DNA from: RPRC01 sp034933285
GTDB lineage: Bacteria; Desulfobacterota; Desulfuromonadia; Geobacterales; Geobacteraceae
Length of the DNA: 64,000 nucleotides
Direction of reading: 5' to 3'
NCBI GenBank assembly: GCA_034933285.1
Contig: JAYFNT010000002.1
Span: 1 to 64,000 of the forward strand
This document shows positions 7,170 through 16,857 of the stretch, piece by piece (position 1 is the stretch's first letter; the number at the start of each line of letters is the position of its first letter). The notes under the pieces are model-generated. The model was not told the origin of the DNA and did no database searches. It saw only the letters and a list, made by a program, of their open reading frames with translations. The position numbers and the translations under genes are program-made.

Positions 7170-8110
7170 TGGGAAAGCTGCGCGTCGTTTTCATGGGGAC
7201 ACCGGTATTCGCCTGCCCGACCCTGCAGCGCCTCGTGGACCGGGGAGATGAAGTCGTTGCCGTGGTCACCCAGCCCGACAGGCCGAAAGGGAGGGGACAG
7301 AAACCGGTTCCGCCGCCGGTGAAGGAACTGGCGGAGCGCCACGGGATACCCGTGCTGCAGCCGGCCAGGGTTCGGGCGTCCGAGTTCGTCGACCGGATGC
7401 GGGAAATCGCTCCTGACCTGGTCGTGGTGGTCGCCTTCGGGCAGATCCTGCCCAAGTCCCTCCTGGATATTCCCCGCTACGGCTGCATCAATGTCCATGC
7501 CTCGCTGCTTCCCCGCTACCGCGGCGCCGCTCCCCTCAACTGGTGCATCATCAACGGCGAGACCGAGACCGGGGTGACCACCATGCTCATGGATGTGGGG
7601 CTGGATACCGGCGACATGCTGGTAAAGAGGGTCACGACCATCGATCCTGAGGAAGATGCCAGGTCATTGCATGACCGCCTGTCGATTCTTGGCGCGGAGG
7701 CGCTTGAAGAGACGCTTGAGCTGCTTGCGGCCGGTCGTCTTTCTGCCGAGAAACAGGATGATTCGCTGTCATGCTACGCTCCGATGCTGAAAAAGGAAGA
7801 CGGCCTGATCGACTGGAACAGGGAGCCGGTAGCGGTCAAGAATCTTGTGCGCGGCATGAATCCGTGGCCCGGCGCTTTCACCTGCCTGGACGGCAAGCTG
7901 GTCAAGGTATTCCGGGTGGCGACAGGGGGAGGCATCGGAGTGCCGGGTACTGTTTTGAAGGCTGACCGTGACGGCATAGAGGTCGCCTGCAACGGCGGCA
8001 GCGTGCTGCTGCAGGAACTTCAATTGGAAGGCAAGAAACGTCTTCCGGTCCGCGACTTCCTGGCCGGCTGCAGAATCGGGCCTGGCGCGGTCTTGGGCAG
8101 GGGGAACTGA
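7169..8110 (+). CDS. fmt: Methionyl-tRNA formyltransferase
   Basis: It formylates initiator Met-tRNA using 10-formyl-tetrahydrofolate. The catalytic region reads INVHASLLPRYRGAAPLNW, with Asn, His and the SLLPRYRG loop conserved, followed by an Asp in MDVGLDTGDML. The N-terminal VVFMGTPVFACPTLQRL begins the Rossmann-like domain, and a C-terminal OB-like domain starts near residue 205. The 313-residue length is standard. It forms a coupled pair with def, with a DUF116 gene four bases downstream. Confidence 0.97.
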   Translation: MGKLRVVFMGTPVFACPTLQRLVDRGDEVVAVVTQPDRPKGRGQKPVPPPVKELAERHGIPVLQPARVRASEFVDRMREIAPDLVVVVAFGQILPKSLLDIPRYGCINVHASLLPRYRGAAPLNWCIINGETETGVTTMLMDVGLDTGDMLVKRVTTIDPEEDARSLHDRLSILGAEALEETLELLAAGRLSAEKQDDSLSCYAPMLKKEDGLIDWNREPVAVKNLVRGMNPWPGAFTCLDGKLVKVFRVATGGGIGVPGTVLKADRDGIEVACNGGSVLLQELQLEGKKRLPVRDFLAGCRIGPGAVLGRGN

Positions 8111-8114
8111 TTCC

Positions 8115-8885
8115 ATGTCCGGTGCGGATTCGCGCAAAAACTTCGCAGGCAAGTCATTGTTCGTGGTGCTGATGGCAGCGGCCTGCCTGCTCATTACCGG
8201 CGTACTGGTCTTTTTCTGGTGGGTGGAGGACGCCGGCCTTGCTGCCGTGCACCCGTATCTTCCGGTCATCACCTCGTATTTCCTGGGTTTCCTGATCCTG
8301 GTCATGGTTGCCGGGACCAGCCTTCTGCTGGTAACGACTCTGCTCGGCAAGGACATCCTGGTGACCCGTCTTTTGCGTGGGTTGGCCATCAGGCTGCTCC
8401 TCCCGCTGATCGAATTCCTCGGCAGGATGGCGGGGATTCACCGGGACAGGATCCGCCAGTCCTTCATCTCCATGAACAACAGCCTGGTGATTTCCCAGCG
8501 TCCGAGGGTCAAGCCGGACCGCGTCCTCATCCTCCTTCCCCACTGTCTCCAACTGGTGGATTGCGACATCAAAGTGACCGGCGACATCGGGAAATGCGCC
8601 CGCTGCAACAGGTGCGACATCTCGGGACTGGCCGGGCTGGCGGAGAAGTACCGCATCCATATCTCGGTCGTAACGGGCGGCACGCTGGCGAGAAAGGTCA
8701 TCATGGACAAGCGGCCCAAGCTGGTGATCGCGGTGGCATGCGAGGGAGACCTCACTACCGGGATCAGGGACTGCTATCCGTTGCCGGTGCTGGGAATCCT
8801 CAACGAACGGCCCTTCGGGCCCTGTGTCAACACCTCAGTCGATACCGCCAAGATAGACGATGCTCTCCGGGCGGTCGTCAGCTAG
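8115..8885 (+). CDS. DUF116 membrane protein
   Basis: The 256-residue protein has two N-terminal membrane helices (about 15-36 and 48-75) and a cytoplasmic domain with a cysteine cluster (PHCLQLVDCDIKV, then GKCARCNRCDISG). CAxC/CNRC-type spacing suggests a bound metal or Fe-S cluster. VVTGGTLARK, VAVACEGDLTTGIRD and FGPCVNT are typical of DUF116, which is often found directly after fmt. The biochemical role is unknown. Confidence 0.85.
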   Translation: MSGADSRKNFAGKSLFVVLMAAACLLITGVLVFFWWVEDAGLAAVHPYLPVITSYFLGFLILVMVAGTSLLLVTTLLGKDILVTRLLRGLAIRLLLPLIEFLGRMAGIHRDRIRQSFISMNNSLVISQRPRVKPDRVLILLPHCLQLVDCDIKVTGDIGKCARCNRCDISGLAGLAEKYRIHISVVTGGTLARKVIMDKRPKLVIAVACEGDLTTGIRDCYPLPVLGILNERPFGPCVNTSVDTAKIDDALRAVVS

Positions 8886-8917
8886 GTGAATCCCTTCCCT
8901 GGTGAAAAGTCATTTCA

Positions 8918-11464
8918 ATGAAGTCTCTTGTCGCTGAAAAAGCGCTGCTGCGAATCCGGGATGAGATCCGGGCCGCCAACGGCAACGAAGTCTTTTTTCT
9001 CGGACGCACCGATGAAAACGGTGTCGTGGTGGAAGCGGAGCCTCTTGCCAGGGGGAGCAGGGACGCAGTCGCCGCCATAATAATCGCCACATCCTTCGGT
9101 GACGTGGTCATCCACAATCATCCCTCCGGAGATCTCACGCCTTCAAACGCCGACCTGGAGATCGCCTCGATCCTCGGCAATCAGGGTGTGGGCTTCTACA
9201 TCGTCGATAACGGGGCGGAGCGTTGCTATCAGGCGGTGAACGCTTTTACCAGGAGAACCGTCGAGAGCCTTTCCTGCCCGGAGATCGAGCAGTTCTTCGC
9301 CCCGGGCGGCGTCCTGTCCGGAAGCCTGGAAGGATATGAATACCGCGAAGAGCAGACCCGCATGGCCTTTGCCGTGGCCGAAGCATTCAACGGCGAGAGG
9401 GTCGCGGTCATCGAGGCCGGTACCGGTACCGGCAAGTCCCTTGCGTACCTGCTTCCCGCCGTTCTCTGGGCGATCCGCAACCGTGAGCGTATCGTCATTT
9501 CCACCAATACCATCAATCTCCAGGAACAGCTCATCAGGAAGGACATCCCATTTCTCCAGCAAAAGGGAAATCTTGCCTTCAGGGCGGTACTGGTGAAGGG
9601 GCGCTCCAACTATCTCTGCATGCGCAAGCTGGCCTCGGTGGAGAAAGAGCCTTCACTGTTCAGGGACGATGGCAAGGCCGGCGAACTGGATGCCCTCCTG
9701 GAATGGAGCAGGAAGACTGCCGAAGGGTGCAGGAATGACCTGAGCTTCATCCCGACCAGCGACATCTGGGATGAGGTTTGCTGCGAGGCCGACCAGTGCG
9801 GCAGGGCGAAGTGCGCCCATTACGGGAAATGTTTTTTTTACACTGCCCGCCGTGAGGCTGCCGGCGCCGACATACTGGTTGTCAACCATGCGCTCCTGCT
9901 GGCTGATGTGGCATTGCGCAGCGAAACCGGCTACGATTCGTCTGCTGTGCTGCCTCCTTTCACCCGGCTGATTTTCGATGAAGGCCACCATGTGGAAGAT
10001 GTGGCCACCAGTTTCTTTTCCTCCCGCATCTCCCGCCAGGTACTCCTGCAGGTTCTCGGCAGGCTCCAGCACCCGAGGAAACCGCAGCGGGGCGTCCTTC
10101 CGCAGCTCTCCGCGCGAATTTCCAGGGATATGCCTGAAGAACTGGAAACACTCTACCTGGAAATTTCGGGAATACTGGAAAGCAGCCTTCTCCCGGGTCG
10201 GATATCCCTGGCGGACAAGGTCACTTCGGTGCTGGATTCCCTTGGACTTGCCCTGCTTTCTTACCTTAAGTGCGGCATCGACAGCAAGGGAGAGCACAAG
10301 CTCAGGGTAACCGGCCCGCTCTACGGGGAAGACTTCTGGAAAGAGACCGAACAGGCCGTCCATGGCCTCATAAGAGAACTGACAGAGTATACTTCCTGCC
10401 TGAAGTCCTTTTTCCGCGCCTGTGAACAGCTTCCTGAGGCCGTTCTCGCAAAGCTTTCCGGCAGCCTGATCGACTTGCGCGGCATCAGGGGCAGGCTGGA
10501 GGGTATCGTTCACGACCTGGGGCTTTTCCTGGCGCGGGACGAGCAGGCCTGCCACTGGTTCGAAGCAAGGAACGGCGGCAAAGGGGGGATGACGGTACGG
10601 CTTTGCTCCTCGCCGATCGAGGTGGCGGATTCCATTAAATCCGTTATCCTGGACAAGTTCAGGACTGTTGTGCTTACGTCCGCCACACTGGCGGTCGGCG
10701 GCCGGTTCGATTATCTGGAGAAGAGAACCGGCATCGATCTGCTTGACAGGTCCAGGGTTACGGAACTCCTTCTCGCTTCGCCCTTCGACTATGAACGCCA
10801 GACCTTCATAGGCATACCCGACGACATGCCGGAGCCCACTGATCGTGATTTCGCGGCCGCGCTCAGGGAGCGCCTGCTGGAGTGCCTGATCATCTCCGAG
10901 GGAAGGGCCTTCGTGCTCTTCACTTCCTACGATCTCCTGACGCGGGTTTATTCCTGGCTCCGCGAGCCCCTGGAAAAGGCCGGGCTGACACCAATGCGCC
11001 AGGGCGAGATCAACCGCCATCTGCTGCTCAACCGGTTCAGGAAGGAACGCAACACCGTGCTGTTCGGCACCGATTCATTCTGGGAGGGAGTGGATGTCCA
11101 GGGCAGGGCGCTGGAGTTGGTCGTGATCACCCGGTTGCCGTTCCGCGTGCCCACTGAGCCGATCCTGGAGGCCAGGGCCGAGCATATTTCCTTCACCGGC
11201 GGGGACCCGTTCATGGAATATACGGTTCCCCAGGCGGTAATTAAGTTCAAGCAGGGTTTCGGCAGGCTGATACGGAGCCGGGATGACCGGGGCGCCGTCA
11301 TGATCTTCGACAGACGGGTGTTTTCCAGGAACTACGGCAGGATTTTTCTCGATTCCCTGCCCAGGGCAACGGTCACCAGGGGGCCGAGCGGGGTGGTGCT
11401 GCAGGGGATGGAGAGGTTTTTCAGGGAGTTGGGGGGGCTGCATGAGTGTTCGGCAGATACTTGA
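8918..11464 (+). CDS. DinG/Rad3-type DNA helicase with an N-terminal JAMM (RadC-like) domain
   Basis: Residues 1-130 form a RadC/MPN-like domain with an intact JAMM metalloprotease signature, HNHPSGDLTPSNAD (HxH, seven residues, Ser, two residues, Asp). The remaining ~700 residues form an XPD/DinG superfamily 2 helicase: Walker A EAGTGTGKS near residue 165, Fe-S-type cysteines (YLCMRK, VCCEADQCGRAKC, YGKC), DEGHH box near 350, and C-terminal motifs including TDSFWEGVDVQG and KQGFGRLIRS. DinG proteins unwind R-loops, forks and quadruplexes. Fusion to a JAMM domain suggests coupling to removal of a modifier or protein, which is inference. It lies in line with def-fmt-DUF116. Confidence 0.88.
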   Translation: MKSLVAEKALLRIRDEIRAANGNEVFFLGRTDENGVVVEAEPLARGSRDAVAAIIIATSFGDVVIHNHPSGDLTPSNADLEIASILGNQGVGFYIVDNGAERCYQAVNAFTRRTVESLSCPEIEQFFAPGGVLSGSLEGYEYREEQTRMAFAVAEAFNGERVAVIEAGTGTGKSLAYLLPAVLWAIRNRERIVISTNTINLQEQLIRKDIPFLQQKGNLAFRAVLVKGRSNYLCMRKLASVEKEPSLFRDDGKAGELDALLEWSRKTAEGCRNDLSFIPTSDIWDEVCCEADQCGRAKCAHYGKCFFYTARREAAGADILVVNHALLLADVALRSETGYDSSAVLPPFTRLIFDEGHHVEDVATSFFSSRISRQVLLQVLGRLQHPRKPQRGVLPQLSARISRDMPEELETLYLEISGILESSLLPGRISLADKVTSVLDSLGLALLSYLKCGIDSKGEHKLRVTGPLYGEDFWKETEQAVHGLIRELTEYTSCLKSFFRACEQLPEAVLAKLSGSLIDLRGIRGRLEGIVHDLGLFLARDEQACHWFEARNGGKGGMTVRLCSSPIEVADSIKSVILDKFRTVVLTSATLAVGGRFDYLEKRTGIDLLDRSRVTELLLASPFDYERQTFIGIPDDMPEPTDRDFAAALRERLLECLIISEGRAFVLFTSYDLLTRVYSWLREPLEKAGLTPMRQGEINRHLLLNRFRKERNTVLFGTDSFWEGVDVQGRALELVVITRLPFRVPTEPILEARAEHISFTGGDPFMEYTVPQAVIKFKQGFGRLIRSRDDRGAVMIFDRRVFSRNYGRIFLDSLPRATVTRGPSGVVLQGMERFFRELGGLHECSADT

Positions 11465-11488
11465 ATTGCTTGTGAAATCCCCCTCGGT

Positions 11489-11611
11489 CCCCCTTTCGCA
11501 AAGGGGGATGCGGCGACTCTTTTTTGCGAAGGGTGAAAATAACTCCTTGGGGGGCTCTATCCACTAACCTTTCGAAACAGGAGGATATACCCCCCTTTAT
11601 GAAAGGGGGGG
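11489..11611. repeat. Pair of C5-8/G5-8 palindromic intergenic repeats
   Basis: CCCCCTTTCGCAAAGGGGG lies at 11489-11507, and a C6-TTTATGAAA-G6 version at 11590-11610 in the opposite setting, each flanked by further C- or G-runs. Related copies occur at 20165-20285. They lie between the convergent dinG-like and comF genes and may act as bidirectional terminators or REP-like elements. Confidence 0.7.
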
Positions 11612-11621
11612 CAGGGGGGAT

Positions 11622-12341
11622 TCACGACAGCGCCCGTGCCACGGTCAGGACCGAGACTTCGCGGGCGCCGGCCCGTTTCAGTGCCCTGGCGCATTCCGTG
11701 ACCGTGCTGCCGGTTGTGTAGACATCGTCCACCAGCAGGAGACGCTTGCCGTCAAACTGTTCCGGGCGGGCGACGCCGAATGCGTTGCGCACGTTCCGTT
11801 CCCGCTCAGCTGCAGCCAAGCCGGTCTGGGGCTCGGTCCAGCGCAGACGGCGGAGATTGTCCACCGAAAGGGGAATGCCCCACTCTTTTGCCACTACGGC
11901 CCCGAGCAGCTGGGACTGGTTGAAGCCGCGCGCTCTCAGGCGCCGGTCGTGGAGCGGGACCGGAACGATCAGGTCCGCGGCGGCATCAGTCCTGAAATTT
12001 TCCGGAAAACGGCTCGCAAGAAGCCCCAGCGGGCGGGACAGGTGAGCTTTCTTCCCGTATTTGAAGCGGTGGACGAGATCCTGCACCGGACCGTCAAATC
12101 CGACGGCTGCCCGTGCCCTTTCGAACGGACGCGGTTTGGTCAGGCATGTCCCGCACAGGTGGTCGATTCCGCCTTCCCTGGCATGGGGAAGGCCACAGAC
12201 CGGGCAGAGGGGAGAGGTGACGGTACGGATTTTCTCCCGGCAATCGGGACAGATGTGAATCTCCGCATGCCCCGGGATGAAAGCCTTGCAGCAATGGCAG
12301 AGCGGCGGAAAGAGTATGTCCAGAAGCGCCTTGAGCAGCAA
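11622..12341 (-). CDS. comF: ComF family phosphoribosyltransferase-like protein
   Basis: The N-terminal zinc finger has paired cysteines (LCHCCKAF, HICPDCREK, PLCPVCG, HLCGTC). The C-terminal type I phosphoribosyltransferase domain has the PRPP loop LLLVDDVYTTGSTV. ComF proteins support DNA uptake or processing at stalled forks in transformable bacteria; in others they are annotated as amidophosphoribosyltransferases. The frame extends upstream into the LUD gene to 12386 without a ribosome site. The TTG at 12341, just after the LUD stop at 12346, is the likelier start, giving about 239 residues. Confidence 0.85.
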   Translation of the reverse strand: MLLKALLDILFPPLCHCCKAFIPGHAEIHICPDCREKIRTVTSPLCPVCGLPHAREGGIDHLCGTCLTKPRPFERARAAVGFDGPVQDLVHRFKYGKKAHLSRPLGLLASRFPENFRTDAAADLIVPVPLHDRRLRARGFNQSQLLGAVVAKEWGIPLSVDNLRRLRWTEPQTGLAAAERERNVRNAFGVARPEQFDGKRLLLVDDVYTTGSTVTECARALKRAGAREVSVLTVARALS

Positions 12342-12345
12342 TGGC

Positions 12346-12999
12346 TCAGAGCCCCATGTCCTCGTTGACCACGAGCACCCGCACATCGGTGTACCTGGGC
12401 TTCCGCTCCAGCACGACGGTAATCCGGCAGATCCGCTCCGGTGAGCCGCAGTCGCTGCAGAAACCGGTTTCAGCGCAGGGGGTCTTGTAGTTCAGCCGCC
12501 TGGCGTTGGGCGGCGAAGCCCAGTTTTTCACCCTGTTGATCGCATCCTGGATGCTGCCGTCCACCAGCTTATTGCGGCCCACCACCACGATGACTTTTTT
12601 CGGGCCAAAGAACATGGAGCCGACCCGGTTGCCGATGGCGTCGATATTGACCAGACAGCCGGTAAGGGTGAGAGCGTTGCTTCCGGAGAGGAACAGGTCG
12701 CAGTTCAGCTGGCGGCGCATGATTTCGATCCTTTCCTCGAACGAGAGGCCCGGCGCGCCGTGGTTCAGGAGCTCTTTGCCCATCTGGAGCAGTCGCGGCC
12801 CCACCTGGAGGTCGGCGACGCTCATGGATCCGCCGAAACCTATGGTTTCTGCTCCTTCTGCCTCTGCAACGATGTAGTCCGCCGCTTCAGCGGCAGATTG
12901 AAGGTAGAGAGCGATAAACCCGTTCTTCTCCAGCGCGGCCACCGTTGTCCGGCACTTCCGTTCATGGGTCCAGTTCACCAGGTTTTCGGTCATGGACAT
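12346..12999 (-). CDS. LUD-domain protein (LutC/DUF162 family)
   Basis: The chosen start is the ATG at 12999, with GAGGTGCG upstream. The 217-residue protein carries LUD-family features: GFGGSMSVADL, LTLTGCLVNIDAIGNRVGSMFFGPKKVIVVVGRNKLV, and a cysteine group near the C-terminus (TGFCSDCGSPERIC). LUD proteins belong to the LutABC lactate-oxidation system, but stand-alone small LUD proteins of this type have no proven role. It sits upstream of comF on the same strand with a four-base gap. Confidence 0.85.
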   Translation of the reverse strand: MSMTENLVNWTHERKCRTTVAALEKNGFIALYLQSAAEAADYIVAEAEGAETIGFGGSMSVADLQVGPRLLQMGKELLNHGAPGLSFEERIEIMRRQLNCDLFLSGSNALTLTGCLVNIDAIGNRVGSMFFGPKKVIVVVGRNKLVDGSIQDAINRVKNWASPPNARRLNYKTPCAETGFCSDCGSPERICRITVVLERKPRYTDVRVLVVNEDMGL

Positions 13000-13102
13000 T
13001 TTTCGCACCTCATGGATGTTTTTTTTATTACTTATACCATACCCGCGCGTTTCATGGAAGCATACCTCGCTGACGCGGTATCTGCTTCTTGCCAGGTAAA
13101 CC

Positions 13103-13131
13103 TTGCGGCAGCATCTGCACGATAGTATACT
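13103..13131 (+). promoter_or_regulatory. Candidate sigma-70 promoter for the AsmA-like gene
   Basis: TTGCGG at 13103-13108 and TATACT at 13126-13131 have an ideal 17-base spacing. The start point would be near 13138, 60 bases before the ATG at 13201. Confidence 0.45.
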
Positions 13132-13200
13132 TACGCCGATTTGCATGCTTTTTCCCATTCCGGACCATTACTGCTCCACCTGAAAGCGAACAGAACCTCG

Positions 13201-16200
13201 ATGGAAAAAAACAAAGGGAAAAAAGGACGGATGCGGTTATTGTTGCTCTGCATTGCAGCGCTTCTGCTCCTGCTGCTGGGAGGAGGGTTTTTTTTCGTCC
13301 GTTATGCCCTTGATCTCGAGAATTACCGGGCAGGTATCCTGGATGCCCTGCAGGCGGGATTGCACCGGCGCATCGTATACGAGAAAGGGTCATTTGCCTT
13401 CAAGCCGGCGCCTTCCTTCACATTCAACAAGATCGAAATCATGGACAGGGATGCATCCCGTCCTTTCCTGAAAGCGGACAGCCTGACCTTCAGGGTGGCC
13501 CTCCTGCCGCTTCTGGAAAAGCGCCTGGTTATAAAGGGAGTGGAACTTGACCGGCCCGCGGCCACCGTTGTCCGCAATTCCGCGGGCGTGCTCAGCATTG
13601 CCGACCTGCTGGGGGAAGCCGGGAAAGGTCTGACCCTGCAGATCCGGGGTTTCAAGGTGAAAGGTGGCGCTCTCAGCTTTGTCGACCGTGCCGTCGGTCC
13701 GGGCGAGGTGGTGACGGCCCTGGACGGGATCGACCTTTCCATGACCCATCTTTTCTGGGGGAAGAAATCCCATCTGAAACTTGCCGCCAACCTGATAGAA
13801 GGGAACCGTCGGGGCGAAGTGAGGATCAGCGGGACGGTGACGCCGGCAGCCAAGGGAAAACCGCTGACGGACACATCTTTTTCCGGAAAGATCGAGGCGA
13901 ACAATCTTGATGCCGGCCATTTCTGGGGCTACTACCGGCCGTTTGTGCCGTTCCGGAAAGTGGACGGCCTGTTTCAGCTGGACGGTAACTTCAAGGGGAA
14001 ACTCGCCCAATTCACCTCCAAGGGCAAGATCAGGGCGCAAGAGGTGCGTTTCGACTATCCCCAGGTGTTTCACGCGGTGCTGAACCCGAAGAAAATCACG
14101 GTTTCTTACGCCATGGAATTGACGGAGAAAGACCTTGACGTCAAGTCCCTGCTGTTGAGTGTTGACGGACTCGATGTAAAAGGGAGTTGTGCGCTGCGGG
14201 ATCTGAAGAGCAATGATCTTTACATCGACGCCAAGGCGACCACGTCCACTTTCCGGTTGGAGGATTTCGGCCAATATATTCCGTACGGAGTAATTGCCAA
14301 GGACGCTTCGGAATACATCGAGCAACATATCAAGGGGGGGCTTTACCGGTTGCAAAAGGGGACCCTGGCTGGAAGGGTAAGCCAGATCGCCCACATGGAA
14401 AAGGGCACGAACTACAACGTGCTGTTCATCAAGGGCACGGTTGAGAAGGGCCTTCTGAGCTACGGTCAGGGCGTGCCCACATTCAACGACATCAAGGGCA
14501 ACCTGGAGATGCGGGGGAAAGATTTCATCCTTTCGGGGATGCGGGCCAACTTCGGCACTTCCCCCCTTGCCCTGGAAGGGCGGATCACCGATTATCCCCT
14601 GACCACCCCGTGCAGTTATCCCTTTGCCACGACCATGAAGCCCCGGCCGGCAGAGGTGGCCTGGCTCTTGAGGCAACAGAAGAACGGGCAATTCACTTTC
14701 TCGGGCGATTCGACCCTTTCCCTCCAGGGGAGCGGCATGACATCTTCGTATTCGCTTTCGGGAAAATGGGACCTGTCAGCGACAGCCTTCAGCTGGCGTG
14801 ACCTGATCGCAAAGCCGGCAGGACGGATAACGAGACTGTCGTTCCAGTCATTGCTGAATAAAGAAGGAGCACGGGTCCCCATGTTCCGTTACGACATGGG
14901 GCCCCTATCGTTGGCCGGCGCTGTCGACCATGTCCCGGCCAGGAAAGATTCGACCCAGTTCAGCATCCAGTCGAACGAGTTCCCGATTCAGGCGGTTGCA
15001 CCCGGATTCCCGAGGATCGCGGGTTATCAGCCGTCCGGCAAAGCGCGCTTCAATCTCAAAGGGAACAGGAAACAGACCGGAGACTTTACCTTGACCGGCG
15101 AACTTGCCCTGTCGGGGGCTTCCTTCAAGCCGCGCAAATTTATCAAGCCCGTGACCGGAATAAACGGAAACTTTGTTTTCCAGGGCGACAGCATGAAAAC
15201 TTCCCATTTTACAGCCAGGCTGGGAAATTCCAGCATAAGCGGCAGTGGTGCGCTGACCGGATTTTCTTCCCCCGATGTCAACCTGGTTTTCTCTTCACCT
15301 TCCCTTGACCTGGCGGATGTGGGGCTGCATTCGGGTGAAAAGCCGGTCATAGCGCAAAAAGTGCATGGTGCGGTATCCTTCGGCAATGACGTGCTGGCCG
15401 TCAAAAATCTTTCTTTCCAGGTCAACAGATCAACAATGCGTCTAAGCGGTACGGTGCATGATTTCCGGAACCCCAAGGCCGACCTTGTGCTTGACGCAAA
15501 CTATCTCGACATGGATGACGTGGCGCTCCTTGCCGCATTGGAAGGGAGCAAGGAAGGGCCGAAGGAGCCGGCCCGGCTTTCTCTCAATGCCGCGGTGACC
15601 GCCGACGCGGGAAAATTCAACCGGGTCGAATTCAGGAAGCTCAGGAGCACGGTTCATCTGGAACAGAAAATCCTTTACCTGGAGGATACGGGATGCGCTT
15701 TACTGGGCGGATCGTTTAACGGCAAGGGGAGAATCGATTTCGGCACTGCAGGTGGCCCCCGTTACCAGGCTACTTTCAATGCGCGGAAAATTTCTGCTGC
15801 TCAGTTTCTCCAGATGCTGGATACCGGGAGGGAACTGACCGGAACCATATCGCTGGAAGGAGAGCTGACGGCAAAGGGGGATACACTGGCCGACATCAAG
15901 GCGTCATCCCTCGGGAATGTGAAGCTCCATTGCGAAAAAGGGAGCCTGAGGAAATTCGCGCTCCTTTCCAAGCTCTTTTCCATACTGAATGTTTCCCAAC
16001 TGTTCAAATTCAGGCTTCCCGACATGGTTTCGGGCGGCATGCCCTACAACCAGATAAACGCGACCTTTTCCCTCAGGGACGGGCTCGTGACCACCAGTGA
16101 TCTTTTCATCGACAGCAATGCCATGAATATTTCCATCGTGGGCGAGTTCGACCTGGTGAAGGAGCGGATGAATGCGACCATAGGCGTAAAGCCGCTTCAG

Positions 16201-16431
16201 ACCGTCGACAAGGTGGTCAGCCGGATCCCGATCGTGGGATGGGTGCTGACCGGCAAGAACAAGAGCCTGATCACCGCGTATTTCACCGCCAAGGGGAGCC
16301 TGGACAACCCGACCATTCAGCCGATCACCGTCACCTCTATGGCCAAGGGAGTCTTCAATATCTTCAAGCGCCTGTTCAGCCTGCCGGCCAAGCTGGTGAC
16401 GGATACGGGAGAGGTGATTATAAACAAGTAG
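13201..16431 (+). CDS. Large AsmA/YhdP-like envelope protein
   Basis: The 1,076-residue protein has a single N-terminal membrane helix (RLLLLCIAALLLLLLGG) after a lysine-rich start, followed by a long periplasmic region of repeating beta-strands (LSFVDRAVG, GDFTLTGELALSG, GSGALTGFSS). Such repeats are typical of AsmA-like, bridge-type lipid-transport proteins. The C-terminal AsmA_2-type part contains GDTLADIKASSLGNVKLHCEKG-like sequence and a hydrophobic end. Family members are proposed to move phospholipids between the two membranes. The ATG at 13201 lacks a strong Shine-Dalgarno site, so the start is uncertain by about 20 codons. Confidence 0.85.
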   Translation: MEKNKGKKGRMRLLLLCIAALLLLLLGGGFFFVRYALDLENYRAGILDALQAGLHRRIVYEKGSFAFKPAPSFTFNKIEIMDRDASRPFLKADSLTFRVALLPLLEKRLVIKGVELDRPAATVVRNSAGVLSIADLLGEAGKGLTLQIRGFKVKGGALSFVDRAVGPGEVVTALDGIDLSMTHLFWGKKSHLKLAANLIEGNRRGEVRISGTVTPAAKGKPLTDTSFSGKIEANNLDAGHFWGYYRPFVPFRKVDGLFQLDGNFKGKLAQFTSKGKIRAQEVRFDYPQVFHAVLNPKKITVSYAMELTEKDLDVKSLLLSVDGLDVKGSCALRDLKSNDLYIDAKATTSTFRLEDFGQYIPYGVIAKDASEYIEQHIKGGLYRLQKGTLAGRVSQIAHMEKGTNYNVLFIKGTVEKGLLSYGQGVPTFNDIKGNLEMRGKDFILSGMRANFGTSPLALEGRITDYPLTTPCSYPFATTMKPRPAEVAWLLRQQKNGQFTFSGDSTLSLQGSGMTSSYSLSGKWDLSATAFSWRDLIAKPAGRITRLSFQSLLNKEGARVPMFRYDMGPLSLAGAVDHVPARKDSTQFSIQSNEFPIQAVAPGFPRIAGYQPSGKARFNLKGNRKQTGDFTLTGELALSGASFKPRKFIKPVTGINGNFVFQGDSMKTSHFTARLGNSSISGSGALTGFSSPDVNLVFSSPSLDLADVGLHSGEKPVIAQKVHGAVSFGNDVLAVKNLSFQVNRSTMRLSGTVHDFRNPKADLVLDANYLDMDDVALLAALEGSKEGPKEPARLSLNAAVTADAGKFNRVEFRKLRSTVHLEQKILYLEDTGCALLGGSFNGKGRIDFGTAGGPRYQATFNARKISAAQFLQMLDTGRELTGTISLEGELTAKGDTLADIKASSLGNVKLHCEKGSLRKFALLSKLFSILNVSQLFKFRLPDMVSGGMPYNQINATFSLRDGLVTTSDLFIDSNAMNISIVGEFDLVKERMNATIGVKPLQTVDKVVSRIPIVGWVLTGKNKSLITAYFTAKGSLDNPTIQPITVTSMAKGVFNIFKRLFSLPAKLVTDTGEVIINK

Positions 16432-16444
16432 GCGTTGCACGCCA

Positions 16445-16482
16445 GGCAATGGGCGCGAGGTAATGGGCAATAGGCAATAAAA
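16445..16482. repeat. Degenerate short GGCAATA-type repeats
   Basis: Several imperfect copies of GGCAATA/GGTAATG follow the AsmA-like stop codon. The same heptamer is tandemly repeated at 19591-19640. They look like slippage-generated intergenic spacers. Confidence 0.5.
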
Positions 16483-16528
16483 ACAGGCACATGGCACAGG
16501 ATAAACTTTTTACCCCTGGCTTTGGCCG

Positions 16529-16741
16529 CTATCCCCGCTGCAGCAGTGTCCTGCCGACCGCGACATGAGTGTTATAGCGCGGGGACCTGATGTACCGGAC
16601 CGGCTTTACGCGTTTTTTCGCCCGCTCCCGTTTCATGGATGCGGCCGCCAGCTGTCTTCGCCACACTCTCGTGGAATCCAGGGCACAGAGGTATCCGCAG
16701 TAAATGACCAGAAACGCGCCGAAAATGACCAATGGTTCCAT
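16529..16741 (-). CDS. Small single-span membrane protein
   Basis: The 70-residue protein has a strong GGGAGGA site six bases before the ATG. An N-terminal hydrophobic segment (VIFGAFLVIYCGYLCAL) is followed by a very basic tail (MKRERAKKRVKPVRYIRS), so the positive-inside rule places the tail in the cytoplasm. No family is recognised. The real ribosome site and opposite orientation to both neighbours argue that it is a gene. Confidence 0.55.
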   Translation of the reverse strand: MEPLVIFGAFLVIYCGYLCALDSTRVWRRQLAAASMKRERAKKRVKPVRYIRSPRYNTHVAVGRTLLQRG

Positions 16742-16857
16742 GGGAAGTCCTCCCTCAGTAGTTCATGGTATCAGCATACCGGATGTGTGTGACAGAATGT
16801 GTCGCAAACTTTTTATGGCTGCCGTTTTTAATTTTCCGGATAGAATTGGGGGGCGGA

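Noticed and set aside
9653..11020. Long open frame of 455 codons antisense to the DinG-like helicase
   Set aside because: Shadow of a strongly conserved gene; no ribosome site and no recognisable domain.
13390..14691. 433-codon open frame antisense to the AsmA-like gene
   Set aside because: High-GC shadow frame; residue use is not protein-like.
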